Assembly: GCA_024698485.1 (NCBI GenBank)
Contig: JAILRC010000073.1
Location: 1 to 33,011, forward strand
From: Lachnospiraceae bacterium
GTDB taxonomy: Bacteria; Bacillota; Clostridia; Lachnospirales; Lachnospiraceae
Length of the DNA: 33,011 nucleotides
Direction of reading: 5' to 3'
The notes under the pieces are model-generated. The model did no database searches. It saw nothing but the letters and a program-made list of their open reading frames with translations, and was not told where the DNA came from. The position numbers were made by a program, and so were the translations under genes. This document shows, piece by piece, positions 24,528-31,185 of the stretch. Within the stretch, counting starts at the first letter, position 1, and each line of letters starts with the position of its first letter.

Positions 24528-25160
24528 TCATTTGTCAGATTTGGCGAGATCAAGAAGATCTGCGGGTTTTCCTATGACAGCATCGGGCTTTTCGACTTTT
24601 CCGAAGCCATAGGAGGCATATATGATGGGAACACCCGCTTCAATGCATGCATTGGCATCCATTTGGGTGTCGCCCACGTAATAAGGGTTTTTAAGCCCGT
24701 GTTTTTCAACAATGAGTTTAATGTTGGCGGCTTTTAAAAGGCCTTTGTCACCATAGCAGGCAAAGTCTTTTACGTAAGGTCCCATGCCTGTTTTTTTCAG
24801 AAGAAGTTCAATGTAGCCGCTCTGGCAGTTGCTGACGATGAAAAGTGGGAACTTTTCGGAAAGCCTGCGGAAAACATCCTGTATTTCGGGGTAAAGCAGG
24901 CCGGGTTCGCGGTCGAGGTAAAGGTGCTCGTTCTCATAGCAGAGGACCTTAAAGCGGTCTCTGATGTCCTGAGGCTCATGGGGGAGTATGTCCGCGATAA
25001 TGTCATCCATGGGAAGACCGAAGAGGCCTTTTAACCGTTTTGCGTCCACATGGGCGTAGGAAAGCCCACATTCATCCAGGGCTGCATTCCAGGCTTTTGC
25101 CACAATGGGGGTGGTGTCCCAGATAGTTCCGTCAACGTCAAAAATAAGTGAATCCATCAT
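24528..25160 (-). CDS. HAD family phosphatase (phosphoglycolate-phosphatase-like)
   Basis: A haloacid-dehalogenase-fold hydrolase with a helical cap. Motif I is FDVDGTIWDT (nucleophile Asp, acid Asp two residues later), motif II IVSNCQSGY, the motif III Lys lies in the GDKGLLKAANIK region, and motif IV is YVGDTQMDANACIEAG. This is the Gph/PgmB-like subgroup, acting on small phosphorylated metabolites. I place the start at the ATG of MMDSLIF because GGAG lies 5 bases upstream; an ATG 15 bases earlier lacks a ribosome site. It is followed after 9 bp by alaX. A TATAAT-type -10 box is visible on the minus strand at 25197-25202. Confidence 0.87.
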   Translation of the reverse strand: MMDSLIFDVDGTIWDTTPIVAKAWNAALDECGLSYAHVDAKRLKGLFGLPMDDIIADILPHEPQDIRDRFKVLCYENEHLYLDREPGLLYPEIQDVFRRLSEKFPLFIVSNCQSGYIELLLKKTGMGPYVKDFACYGDKGLLKAANIKLIVEKHGLKNPYYVGDTQMDANACIEAGVPIIYASYGFGKVEKPDAVIGKPADLLDLAKSDK

Positions 25161-25282
25161 ATGATCTCCAAACATAAAAATTCAATTTTATTCTACATTA
25201 TATTTTTTTCTTTTGCCACAACTTTAGATAATGTTCATTGTCTTTTAACCAATAAGACAGGGCATCGCAGAAACAACGCAAC

Positions 25283-25308
25283 AAAAAGAGGCGGCTTCGT
25301 GCCGCCTC
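25283..25308 (-). terminator. Rho-independent terminator after thrH
   Basis: Perfect 8-bp stem GAGGCGGC (25288-25295) with GCCGCCTC (25301-25308), TTCGT loop on the plus strand. On the minus strand it is followed by TTTTTGTTG. Confidence 0.9.
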
Positions 25309-25338
25309 AAAATGTGGTTTATAGGAAAGGAAAGAATC

Positions 25339-25947
25339 TTATAAAGCTTTTTTTATGGCAGCAAGGAGCTCATCATACTCTTCGAATGCGTGGAGATCAG
25401 GGTTGTCTGCCTTGATCTTGTCTGTGCTCTTAAAGAGAAAGCCTGCCTTGCTGGCACGGATCATGCCAAGGTCGTTGTAGCTGTCGCCGGAGGCTATGGT
25501 TTCAAAACCGATGGACTGTAAAGCCTTTACGGTAGCAAGCTTCGACTGCTCGATCCTCATTCTAAAGCCTGTGATCTCACCGTTGTCAGCCACTTCCAAA
25601 GTGTTGCAGAAGATGGTGGGCATACCCAGTTTTTTCATGAGAGGAGCGGCAAACTGGGTGAAGGTGTCGCTTAAGATTATGACCTGAGTGAGATTCCTGA
25701 GTTCGTCCAGAAACTCCTTTGCGCCCTTCATGGGTTCAATGGTGGAAATGACCTTCTGAATCTCTTTAAGACCCAGGCCGTGCTCTTTTAATATGCCCAG
25801 CCTCCAGTTCATCAGCTTATTGTAATCGGGCTCGTCGCGGGTGGTGCGCTTAAGCTCGGGAATGCCTGATGCTTCCGCAAATGCGATCCATATCTCGGGA
25901 ACGAGAACGCCTTCCATATCAAGGCAAACAATGTTCATATCACTCAT
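25339..25947 (-). CDS. thrH: ThrH: phosphoserine phosphatase / homoserine phosphotransferase
   Basis: A 202-residue HAD enzyme. It begins with the ThrH hallmark CLDMEGVLVPEIWIAFAE, in which the second acid of motif I is Glu12 rather than Asp, then TTRDEPDYNKLM, ILSDTFTQF (motif II) and SGDSYNDLGMI (motif IV). From memory this tracks the Pseudomonas ThrH sequence closely throughout. That enzyme dephosphorylates phosphoserine and can pass the phosphate to homoserine, linking serine and threonine synthesis. GGAGG lies upstream of the first ATG. It has its own promoter and terminator, so it is separate from the HAD-alaX pair. Confidence 0.93.
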   Translation of the reverse strand: MSDMNIVCLDMEGVLVPEIWIAFAEASGIPELKRTTRDEPDYNKLMNWRLGILKEHGLGLKEIQKVISTIEPMKGAKEFLDELRNLTQVIILSDTFTQFAAPLMKKLGMPTIFCNTLEVADNGEITGFRMRIEQSKLATVKALQSIGFETIASGDSYNDLGMIRASKAGFLFKSTDKIKADNPDLHAFEEYDELLAAIKKAL

Positions 25948-26003
25948 ATTTTATCCTCCGGAGTAGTTGTGCAGGATGACTCTTCCTGACACTCTTTCAC
26001 TAC

Positions 26004-26032
26004 ATTGTACCGCATTGTTAAAACATTTGCAA
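26004..26032 (-). promoter_or_regulatory. thrH promoter
   Basis: On the minus strand TTGCAA (26027-26032), a 17-bp spacer and TACAAT (26004-26009), about 57 bp before the thrH start. Confidence 0.72.
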
Positions 26033-26071
26033 TCGGGGAATGGAAAAAAGGAGAACTGTGTATAAAAAATA

Positions 26072-26100
26072 TTGTCTGAAGATTCAAACATTGATATACT
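26072..26100 (+). promoter_or_regulatory. Promoter at the left edge of the accessory patch
   Basis: TTGTCT (26072-26077), a 17-bp spacer carrying TGA before the -10 box, and TATACT (26095-26100). It sits 40 bp before the pseudogene remnant and about 205 bp before the lipoprotein gene, so it may once have served the lost gene and now drives the survivors. Confidence 0.6.
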
Positions 26101-26138
26101 GATAGTTAAAAAGAGCGAGCAGGAATGGAAAAAGTAAT

Positions 26139-26249
26139 GAAGAAAGAGTATTTGATGTTGAATTCTTCTATCACAATATAGTTCCGGTTAAAGCCGTCGC
26201 AAATGAAAACGGCGAATTCTTGGAATTGGGGACACCGGTATCGAAATAA
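26139..26249 (+). pseudogene. Decayed paralogue of the membrane protein at 27236
   Basis: Thirty-six codons ending in TAA, with no start codon in frame. The peptide begins EERVFDVEFFYH and ends IVPVKAVANENGEFLELGTPVSK in outline. These match EERVFEVGEHKFYIF and TVPVRVTADENGEFTTYGVPVSEK of the intact protein at 27236-27721, but about 50 residues between the two blocks are missing. The DNA ATGAAGAAAGAGTATTTGA is shared exactly. An ATG at 26125 has an open frame of only 18 codons in another register. This is a truncated copy with an internal deletion. Confidence 0.72.
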
Positions 26250-26305
26250 GAATGGGAAAATGTTGAAAACAGAACTAACAAAAAATTCGCACGGAGGAAT
26301 GTGTA

Positions 26306-27226
26306 ATGAAAAAAATTCTGCAACTGTTTTTTATTGTTTCATCTGTATTTATTCTTTCTGCTTGCGGAAAGACAAGCATCAATAATGAGTCGGATCCAAA
26401 AGGTAACACTGATAATGGCAGTGTTCTTCAGGATGAAGAAGGGACACCGTCGACAATTGTACAAGAGGGAATTACTTCAAACTCTTCGGTGATTCAGGAA
26501 GAACGTACGTTAGAGGAAATGGTGGGCGAGTTATATTCGTCATTAACAGGACCTGTTCAGCCCGTTGAGGATTATGACGGAGGATTTGACGATAATGGTT
26601 TTATTGCAGGAATAGATGAAGAAGAGTATATAAAATGGAAGATCGACCCCACGGGTGAACTTATAATGCAAATTGATTATGATGAGCTGGTCGAGGAGCA
26701 GTTACAGGCGATTTTAGCAGAAGGAGAAATTTCTCGGGAAGAATATGACAGCATATCTGACGAGAAAAAAGAGGCGTTGAAAGAGGAATTGAAAGAGAAT
26801 AATCAAGACTGGATTATTTTAAGACAAAAGAAAATGTGGGCTATGCTTTTTGTTCCTTCGAATTATGTTTTAATAAAAGTACCTGAGGAGCATGTTTTGT
26901 CATATGCGGGCTTTTTGAAAAATGCAGCGATGACTGGACAGGGATTGGGAATGTTTTATGGCAGCGCAAATATCACCGACTTTAACAAGTACTATTATAA
27001 GAAGATGTCGGAAGAAGAGTACGATAAGTACATACTTGAAGAAGCTTTAAAGTACGTAGGAGAGAATCTGGCTTATCAGATGATCTATAAAAAATGCAAT
27101 CTTGAAGAATATTTTTCCGGCAGGTCAACATTAGGGAAAGGTGAAATGACTCCTGCCTATAAAAACGCTTTGATAAAAGAAGATGTTTACGATTATTTAT
27201 ACGAAAAAGTGGTGGTTGAGGAATAA
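26306..27226 (+). CDS. Acidic lipoprotein of unknown function
   Basis: A 306-residue predicted lipoprotein. The signal ends FILSACGK, with lipidated Cys20. A Ser/Thr/Asn/Glu-rich tether of about 60 residues follows, then a strongly acidic domain with many Glu, Asp and Tyr (EEMVGELYSSLTGPV, later EEEYIKWKIDPTGELIMQ) and a helical C terminus. I recognise no family. GGAGG lies 8 bases before the ATG. The coding sequence is more AT-rich than the housekeeping genes around it. It is followed after 9 bp by the membrane protein at 27236, so the two are probably one operon. Confidence 0.78.
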   Translation: MKKILQLFFIVSSVFILSACGKTSINNESDPKGNTDNGSVLQDEEGTPSTIVQEGITSNSSVIQEERTLEEMVGELYSSLTGPVQPVEDYDGGFDDNGFIAGIDEEEYIKWKIDPTGELIMQIDYDELVEEQLQAILAEGEISREEYDSISDEKKEALKEELKENNQDWIILRQKKMWAMLFVPSNYVLIKVPEEHVLSYAGFLKNAAMTGQGLGMFYGSANITDFNKYYYKKMSEEEYDKYILEEALKYVGENLAYQMIYKKCNLEEYFSGRSTLGKGEMTPAYKNALIKEDVYDYLYEKVVVEE

Positions 27227-27235
27227 TAAAAAAGT

Positions 27236-27721
27236 ATGCGCAAAAAGAAACATAAATTTGGAGGATTTGTAGTTATAGCATTATTAGCAGGTGGCATTGC
27301 TTTAGCTAAAATTTCAGGATGTACCGTAAATGATATGGTTCATACTATTGAAAATATGCTACCTGATGAAGATCCAAAGACACCGGATAAAGATGTTGTT
27401 GGGGAACCTTTAGATCCAATAATAGGCGAGCCTTATGAAGAAAGAGTATTTGAAGTTGGGGAGCATAAATTCTATATATTTGATGATTATGTAACAGAAG
27501 AAACTATGGATGCATATAATGCAGCGATAGAGGTTTCTGCACAATGGCCAAAATATTACCAATTGCATACATACGTAACAATTGATGATGCCGGTCAAAG
27601 ACATAAAAAGTGGCTGGAAAATACAGTGCCTGTGAGAGTTACAGCAGATGAAAACGGTGAGTTTACGACATATGGCGTACCTGTATCAGAAAAAGAACTT
27701 GAAGAAACATTGGTGAAATAA
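27236..27721 (+). CDS. Membrane-anchored protein of unknown function
   Basis: A 161-residue protein with a basic start (MRKKKHKFGG), one membrane segment (about residues 10-27), and an outward domain of about 130 acidic residues. Recognisable stretches are EPYEERVFEVGEHKFYIFDD, AQWPKYYQLHTYVTIDDAG and VRVTADENGEFTTYGVPVS, but I know no family. The ribosome site is weak (AAAAAAG), and the gene starts 9 bp after the lipoprotein stop, which suggests coupling. A decayed relative lies 1 kb upstream (26139-26249), so the family has been duplicated locally. Base composition is AT-rich like its partner. Confidence 0.75.
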   Translation: MRKKKHKFGGFVVIALLAGGIALAKISGCTVNDMVHTIENMLPDEDPKTPDKDVVGEPLDPIIGEPYEERVFEVGEHKFYIFDDYVTEETMDAYNAAIEVSAQWPKYYQLHTYVTIDDAGQRHKKWLENTVPVRVTADENGEFTTYGVPVSEKELEETLVK

Positions 27722-27748
27722 TATCGGTAATGGTCAAAGAAGCAAAGA

Positions 27749-27777
27749 AAGGCGGATGATTCCTGGTCCGCCTTTTA
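27749..27777 (+). terminator. Rho-independent terminator of the accessory pair
   Basis: Perfect 8-bp stem AAGGCGGA (27749-27756) with TCCGCCTT (27767-27774), 10-nt loop, then TTATT. Confidence 0.85.
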
Positions 27778-28011
27778 TTGTTTGGCTGTTTTCAAGAAGT
27801 GCTCGTTTTATGTGTTTTCTCAAGGGGCGTTTATAATTAAATTGTATCAAAGTTTATGGCCCGACCAATTCCTACGGGTACCCACACGAGTCAGTGCATT
27901 CTGTTTTGGAAACTGCCGCAGTTACAGTCCACCGCACGGACAGAGAAGGGGCGATGGTGATAGGGAGATGAGGAATATGACTTGGGTGAGGGGGGCGAGG
28001 GCGGCCGCAGT
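27778..28011. other. Non-coding stretch with a purine/G-rich segment
   Basis: I see no credible gene in these 234 bp. The right half is purine-rich on the plus strand, with GGG runs at 27963-27965, 27984-27986 and 27990-27995, then GCGGCCGC at 28001-28008. This is unlike the AT-rich flanks. A short ATG frame near 27857 has no ribosome site. Confidence 0.5.
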
Positions 28012-28358
28012 CTCTTTTGTGACCTATACACATGAAAGAACAGTTTTAAGTCAAAGAGATCAGCAACATTCGAGACTGTTGAAATGAAGTTTTATGGTTT
28101 AAACGCTCAAAAGAATGGTTTAAGTCATAAAACTCTTTGCCGATCAAGGCAGACGGAATGAGACTTTTTGCCCTAAACACACAGAAATAACATTTTAAGG
28201 CAAAGAAAACCTAAGCATATAAAACAACACAAGATGGGATTTATGGTCTGAACAGGGAAAAAAGTCAGTTAAGTCACAATTCCTCCTTATAGGCAGCGAG
28301 AATGTGGCAGAAATCTTTGACTCAAACGAGGCGAAACAGCCGTTCAAGGCATAAATGC
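28012..28358. repeat. Array of five diverged stem-loop units, period 74-75 bp
   Basis: The motif TTAAG[T/G]CA (TCAAGGCA in the last) starts at 28046, 28120, 28195, 28269 and 28344: spacings 74, 75, 74, 75. A partner motif ending in AAC (TAC in the first) ends at 28029, 28104, 28178, 28253 and 28327: spacings 75, 74, 75, 74. In each unit the two motifs face each other across 13-15 nt and form an imperfect stem. The best is unit 2: 28089-28104 pairs with 28118-28133, 16 pairs if two G-U pairs are allowed. The 28-bp or so between stems is largely unrelated from unit to unit. Units 2 and 3 are about 60% identical by eye. Confidence 0.7.
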
Positions 28359-28444
28359 GCTTGAGAACATGAGACGGGCGCAAAGAGAAAAAGCAGTGAG
28401 GAATCCGTTATCCTGTTGCGGTATAGCTTTTCTGTATTATCCAT
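28322..28444 (-). pseudogene. Possible truncated regulator gene
   Basis: A 40-codon minus-strand frame with an excellent ribosome site (GAGGTGA, 7 bases before ATG) and a promoter with a 17-bp spacer. The first 20 residues, MDNTEKLYRNRITDSSLLFL, look like the start of a TetR-type repressor. The helix-turn-helix that should follow is missing: the frame runs into the repeat array and stops. Two identical palindromes lie just upstream, as is usual for an autoregulated repressor. The remnant reading is inference from 20 residues; it may instead be a short real peptide. Confidence 0.35.
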
Positions 28445-28465
28445 AGTCTTGTCACCTCAAGGCTG

Positions 28466-28494
28466 ATCATACTCAATTTAACATTTCTGCGCAA
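28466..28494 (-). promoter_or_regulatory. Minus-strand promoter before the truncated frame
   Basis: On the minus strand TTGCGC (28489-28494), a 17-bp spacer and TATGAT (28466-28471). Its layout, including GAG before the -10 box and TTGAGGT shortly after, is strikingly like the plus-strand promoter at 28640-28668. Confidence 0.55.
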
Positions 28495-28504
28495 AAACAT
28501 TTAA

Positions 28505-28537
28505 CACATATGTGATAAAATACTTTACACATATGTG
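28505..28537. promoter_or_regulatory. Two identical CACATATGTG palindromes (candidate operators)
   Basis: CACATATGTG occurs at 28505-28514 and 28528-28537, both within the wider context TTTA(A)CACATATGTGAT, centres 23 bp apart, about two helix turns. They lie between divergent promoters. The second overlaps a possible plus-strand -35 box, TTTACA (28524-28529), whose GATAAA -10 would be at 28547-28552. They look like dimer sites for a repressor; which one is unknown. Confidence 0.65.
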
Positions 28538-28639
28538 ATTACGCACGATAAAGCTTCGCTGTGCTAAAAGTAGAACACTATCCTACCGATAGCACTCTGT
28601 GCCGGGTTGCATGTAAAATTTTTTGCTGTAAAATTTCTG

Positions 28640-28668
28640 TTGTGCCTATCACTAAAAAAGAGTATGAT
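28640..28668 (+). promoter_or_regulatory. Promoter of the DUF1846 gene
   Basis: TTGTGC (28640-28645), a 17-bp spacer and TATGAT (28663-28668), 43 bp before the ATG. Between the palindromes and this promoter (28554-28639) there is a short hairpin, CTATC/GATAG, and no gene. Confidence 0.6.
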
Positions 28669-28710
28669 ACTTGAGGTAAATCTAACAAAAATCAAAGAGG
28701 GAGCACCACA

Positions 28711-30195
28711 ATGACAGGAATTGGATTTGACAACGACAAGTACCTAAAGATGCAGTCAGAGCGCATTCAGGAAAGGATCGCAAGCTTCGGCGGAAAACTC
28801 TATCTTGAGTTCGGCGGAAAGCTTTTTGACGACTTTCACGCATCCCGCGTACTTCCGGGATTTAAGCCCGACAGTAAGATCAACATGCTGGTGAAGCTTA
28901 AGGAAGACGCGGAGATCATCATAGCCATCAACGCGGGCGATATCGAAAAGAACAAGGTGAGAGGCGATCTGGGCATCACTTATGATATGGACGTTTTGAG
29001 GCTTATTGACGCTTTCAGGGGCTACGGTCTCTATGTGGGCGGCGTTGTAATGACACAATATGCCGATCAGCCTGCTGCAGTGGCTTACGCAAAGAAACTT
29101 GAAAGTCTGGGCATCAAGGTTTATCACCATTACAAGATCCCCGGCTATCCCGCAAACCTTTCTCTCATTGTCAGCGATGAAGGTTTCGGCAGAAACGAAT
29201 ACATTGAAACAACTCATCGTCTCGTGGTTGTCACAGCTCCCGGTCCCGGAAGCGGAAAGATGGCCACCTGCCTTTCCCAGCTCTATCACGACAACAAGAG
29301 GGGCATAAAGTCCGGATATGCAAAGTTCGAAACCTTCCCCATCTGGAACCTTCCTTTGAAACATCCCGTAAATATGGCATATGAAGCAGCCACCGCCGAT
29401 CTTAACGACGTTAACATGATCGACCCTTATCATCTTGAGGCTTACGGAAAGACCACAGTCAATTACAACCGTGACGTGGAGGTTTTCCCTGTGCTGAATG
29501 CCATGTTCAAATCCATTCTCGGCGAATCCCCCTACAAGTCCCCTACGGACATGGGTGTTAACATGGCAGGAAACTGCATCATAGACGACGGTGTATGTTC
29601 CAGCGCATCACGCGAGGAGATAATCAGACGTTACTATGGGGCTCTTTGCAACAGGAGAGCAGGTAACGGTTCCGATGCGGAAGTCCTTAAGATCGAACTC
29701 ATCATGGAACAGTCCGGCATCAGCGTTGCGGCACGTAAGGTAGTGGGTGCGGCAAATCTCAAGGCAGAGCTTACGGGCGCTCCCGCAGCGGCAGCGGAAC
29801 TTCGTGACGGAACCGTAATCACCGGTAAGACCAGCTCACTTCTGGGAGCTTCTTCCGCTCTCATCCTTAATTGTGTAAAGAAACTGGCGGGGATCCCGGA
29901 TGAAGCGGAACTCATTCCGCCCACTATCATCGCGCCTGTTCAGAAGCTGAAGACGGGAGTCCTGGGCAACCACAATCCCAGACTTCACACCGATGAGCTC
30001 CTCATAGCTCTGTCCATATGCGCGGTGACCGATCCTCAGGCGGCAAAGGCTCTTTCCATGCTTTCGGAACTTAGGGGCTGTGAAGTCCATTCCAGCGTAA
30101 TGCTTTCGGAAGTTGACAAGAATGTCTTCAGAAAACTGGGAGTGAACCTTACCTGTGAACCCAAGTACCAGACACAGAAACTGTTCCATCAATAA
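28711..30195 (+). CDS. DUF1846 domain protein
   Basis: A 494-residue cytosolic protein of the DUF1846 family, common in Firmicutes; structures exist but the function is not established. Family landmarks are the N-terminal IGFDNDKYLKMQSERI and YLEFGGKLFDDFHASRVLPGF, then APGPGSGKMATCLSQLYHD, a glycine-rich loop resembling a nucleotide-binding P-loop (about residues 190-200). Further on come KFETFPIWNLPLKHPVN and MGVNMAGNCI, and a C-terminal small-molecule-like domain ending EPKYQTQKLFHQ. Length is full. GAGGGAG precedes the start. uppP follows 27 bp downstream, so they may share a transcript. Nucleotide binding is inference from the loop. Confidence 0.92.
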   Translation: MTGIGFDNDKYLKMQSERIQERIASFGGKLYLEFGGKLFDDFHASRVLPGFKPDSKINMLVKLKEDAEIIIAINAGDIEKNKVRGDLGITYDMDVLRLIDAFRGYGLYVGGVVMTQYADQPAAVAYAKKLESLGIKVYHHYKIPGYPANLSLIVSDEGFGRNEYIETTHRLVVVTAPGPGSGKMATCLSQLYHDNKRGIKSGYAKFETFPIWNLPLKHPVNMAYEAATADLNDVNMIDPYHLEAYGKTTVNYNRDVEVFPVLNAMFKSILGESPYKSPTDMGVNMAGNCIIDDGVCSSASREEIIRRYYGALCNRRAGNGSDAEVLKIELIMEQSGISVAARKVVGAANLKAELTGAPAAAAELRDGTVITGKTSSLLGASSALILNCVKKLAGIPDEAELIPPTIIAPVQKLKTGVLGNHNPRLHTDELLIALSICAVTDPQAAKALSMLSELRGCEVHSSVMLSEVDKNVFRKLGVNLTCEPKYQTQKLFHQ

Positions 30196-30222
30196 AAGTG
30201 TTATCATATACGGAGTAGAACA

Positions 30223-31071
30223 ATGCTTGATTTTTTAAAGGCCGTGATCTACGGCATTCTGGAAGGCATCACCGAGTGGCTTCCCATCAGCAGCACGGGG
30301 CATCTCATCCTCTTGGAGAAACTTTTGCCCTTCAGTGAGACTTCCGAAGGCTTTTTCGATATGTTTGACGTGGTGATCCAGCTGGGAGCCATCCTGGCGG
30401 TGGTGGTCCTCTATTGGAAAAAGCTTTGGCCCTTCGCCCTGACGGGAGCGGAGAGAAAAGAAAATGAAGGCTCGGTCATTAAGAAACACACATTTTTCAT
30501 GTGGCTTAAGATCATTGTTGCCTGCCTTCCCGCCGCAGTTATAGGAATACTTCTTGATGATCTCGTCAATGAACATTTCTATAATGAGATATCTGTAGCT
30601 GTGGCACTGATAGTGTTCGGCGTCATCTTCATCCTTATGGAAAAGTTCGTGGTGAGTAAAGGCACTTCCAAAGTCAAAGAGGTGGCTGACATCACAATGA
30701 TGATGGCACTGGAGATCGGTATCTTCCAGATCCTGGCGGCCATCTTTCCGGGTACTTCAAGATCCGGAGCCACCATCATCGGAGCACTTCTCATAGGCAT
30801 ATCCAGGCAGGCGGCGGCAGAATTCACCTTTTTTCTTGCTGTTCCCGTAATGTTCGGAGCCAGCCTTCTGAAGATATTGAAATTTGGTTTCGGATTTACG
30901 GGGCATGAGGCAATCGTCCTTCTTTTGGGCTGCATAGTTTCCTTCGGCGTGTCCCTTGTGGTGCTCAGGTGCTTCATAGGATACATTAAGAAACACGATT
31001 TTAAGCCTTTCGGATGGTACAGGATCGCCCTTGGCATCGTTGTGCTTGTTTCCTCGTTCTTTTTAAAATAG
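30223..31071 (+). CDS. uppP: Undecaprenyl-diphosphatase
   Basis: A 282-residue polytopic membrane enzyme that dephosphorylates undecaprenyl pyrophosphate, recycling the lipid carrier for peptidoglycan and giving bacitracin tolerance. The two signature segments are LEGITEWLPISSTGHLIL (residues 13-30, with Glu14, Glu18 and His27) and FPGTSRSGATI (about 175-185, with the catalytic Ser/Arg). Length is normal. The ribosome site is modest (CGGAG). A strong terminator follows, so it ends the transcript that starts with the DUF1846 gene or a nearer promoter. Confidence 0.96.
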   Translation: MLDFLKAVIYGILEGITEWLPISSTGHLILLEKLLPFSETSEGFFDMFDVVIQLGAILAVVVLYWKKLWPFALTGAERKENEGSVIKKHTFFMWLKIIVACLPAAVIGILLDDLVNEHFYNEISVAVALIVFGVIFILMEKFVVSKGTSKVKEVADITMMMALEIGIFQILAAIFPGTSRSGATIIGALLIGISRQAAAEFTFFLAVPVMFGASLLKILKFGFGFTGHEAIVLLLGCIVSFGVSLVVLRCFIGYIKKHDFKPFGWYRIALGIVVLVSSFFLK

Positions 31072-31078
31072 TTGATAA

Positions 31079-31110
31079 AAAAAACCGGTGACGAACATCG
31101 GTTTTTTTTG
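31079..31110 (+). terminator. Rho-independent terminator after uppP
   Basis: AACCGGTG (31083-31090) with CATCGGTT (31096-31103), eight pairs with one G-U, extended by flanking A and T runs, then T6. Confidence 0.9.
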
Positions 31111-31185
31111 TTTTATTATGGTCAAAATCCTTCGTATAGGATAAAATAACAGAACAGACCTATATAATGTTAAAAGGGGAAAAAT

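Noticed and set aside
26203..26385. 60-residue frame across the start of the lipoprotein gene
   Set aside because: It overlaps the lipoprotein signal in another frame, has no ribosome site at its start, and carries no signal or domain.
27981..28004. G-quadruplex from the G runs
   Set aside because: Only three separated runs of three or more G lie close together; the six-G run cannot act as two tracts without a loop, so a canonical quadruplex is not supported.
28001..28008. GCGGCCGC in a G-rich block as a cloning or vector junction
   Set aside because: No vector-like sequence adjoins it; a lone NotI site is not evidence of an artefact.
27782..28087. 101-residue plus-strand frame starting with TTG
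   Set aside because: No ribosome site or recognisable protein features; it starts within the terminator region and runs into the stem-loop array.
28012..28358. CRISPR array from regular 74-75-bp spacing
   Set aside because: Units are only about 60% alike, whereas CRISPR repeats in an array are nearly identical, and no cas gene is in the window.
28012..28358. Integron attC sites or tandem tRNA genes
   Set aside because: Loops are only 13-15 nt and no cassettes lie between, unlike attC. The GTTCAAG-type motif recalls a T-loop, but acceptor, D and anticodon stems cannot be formed.
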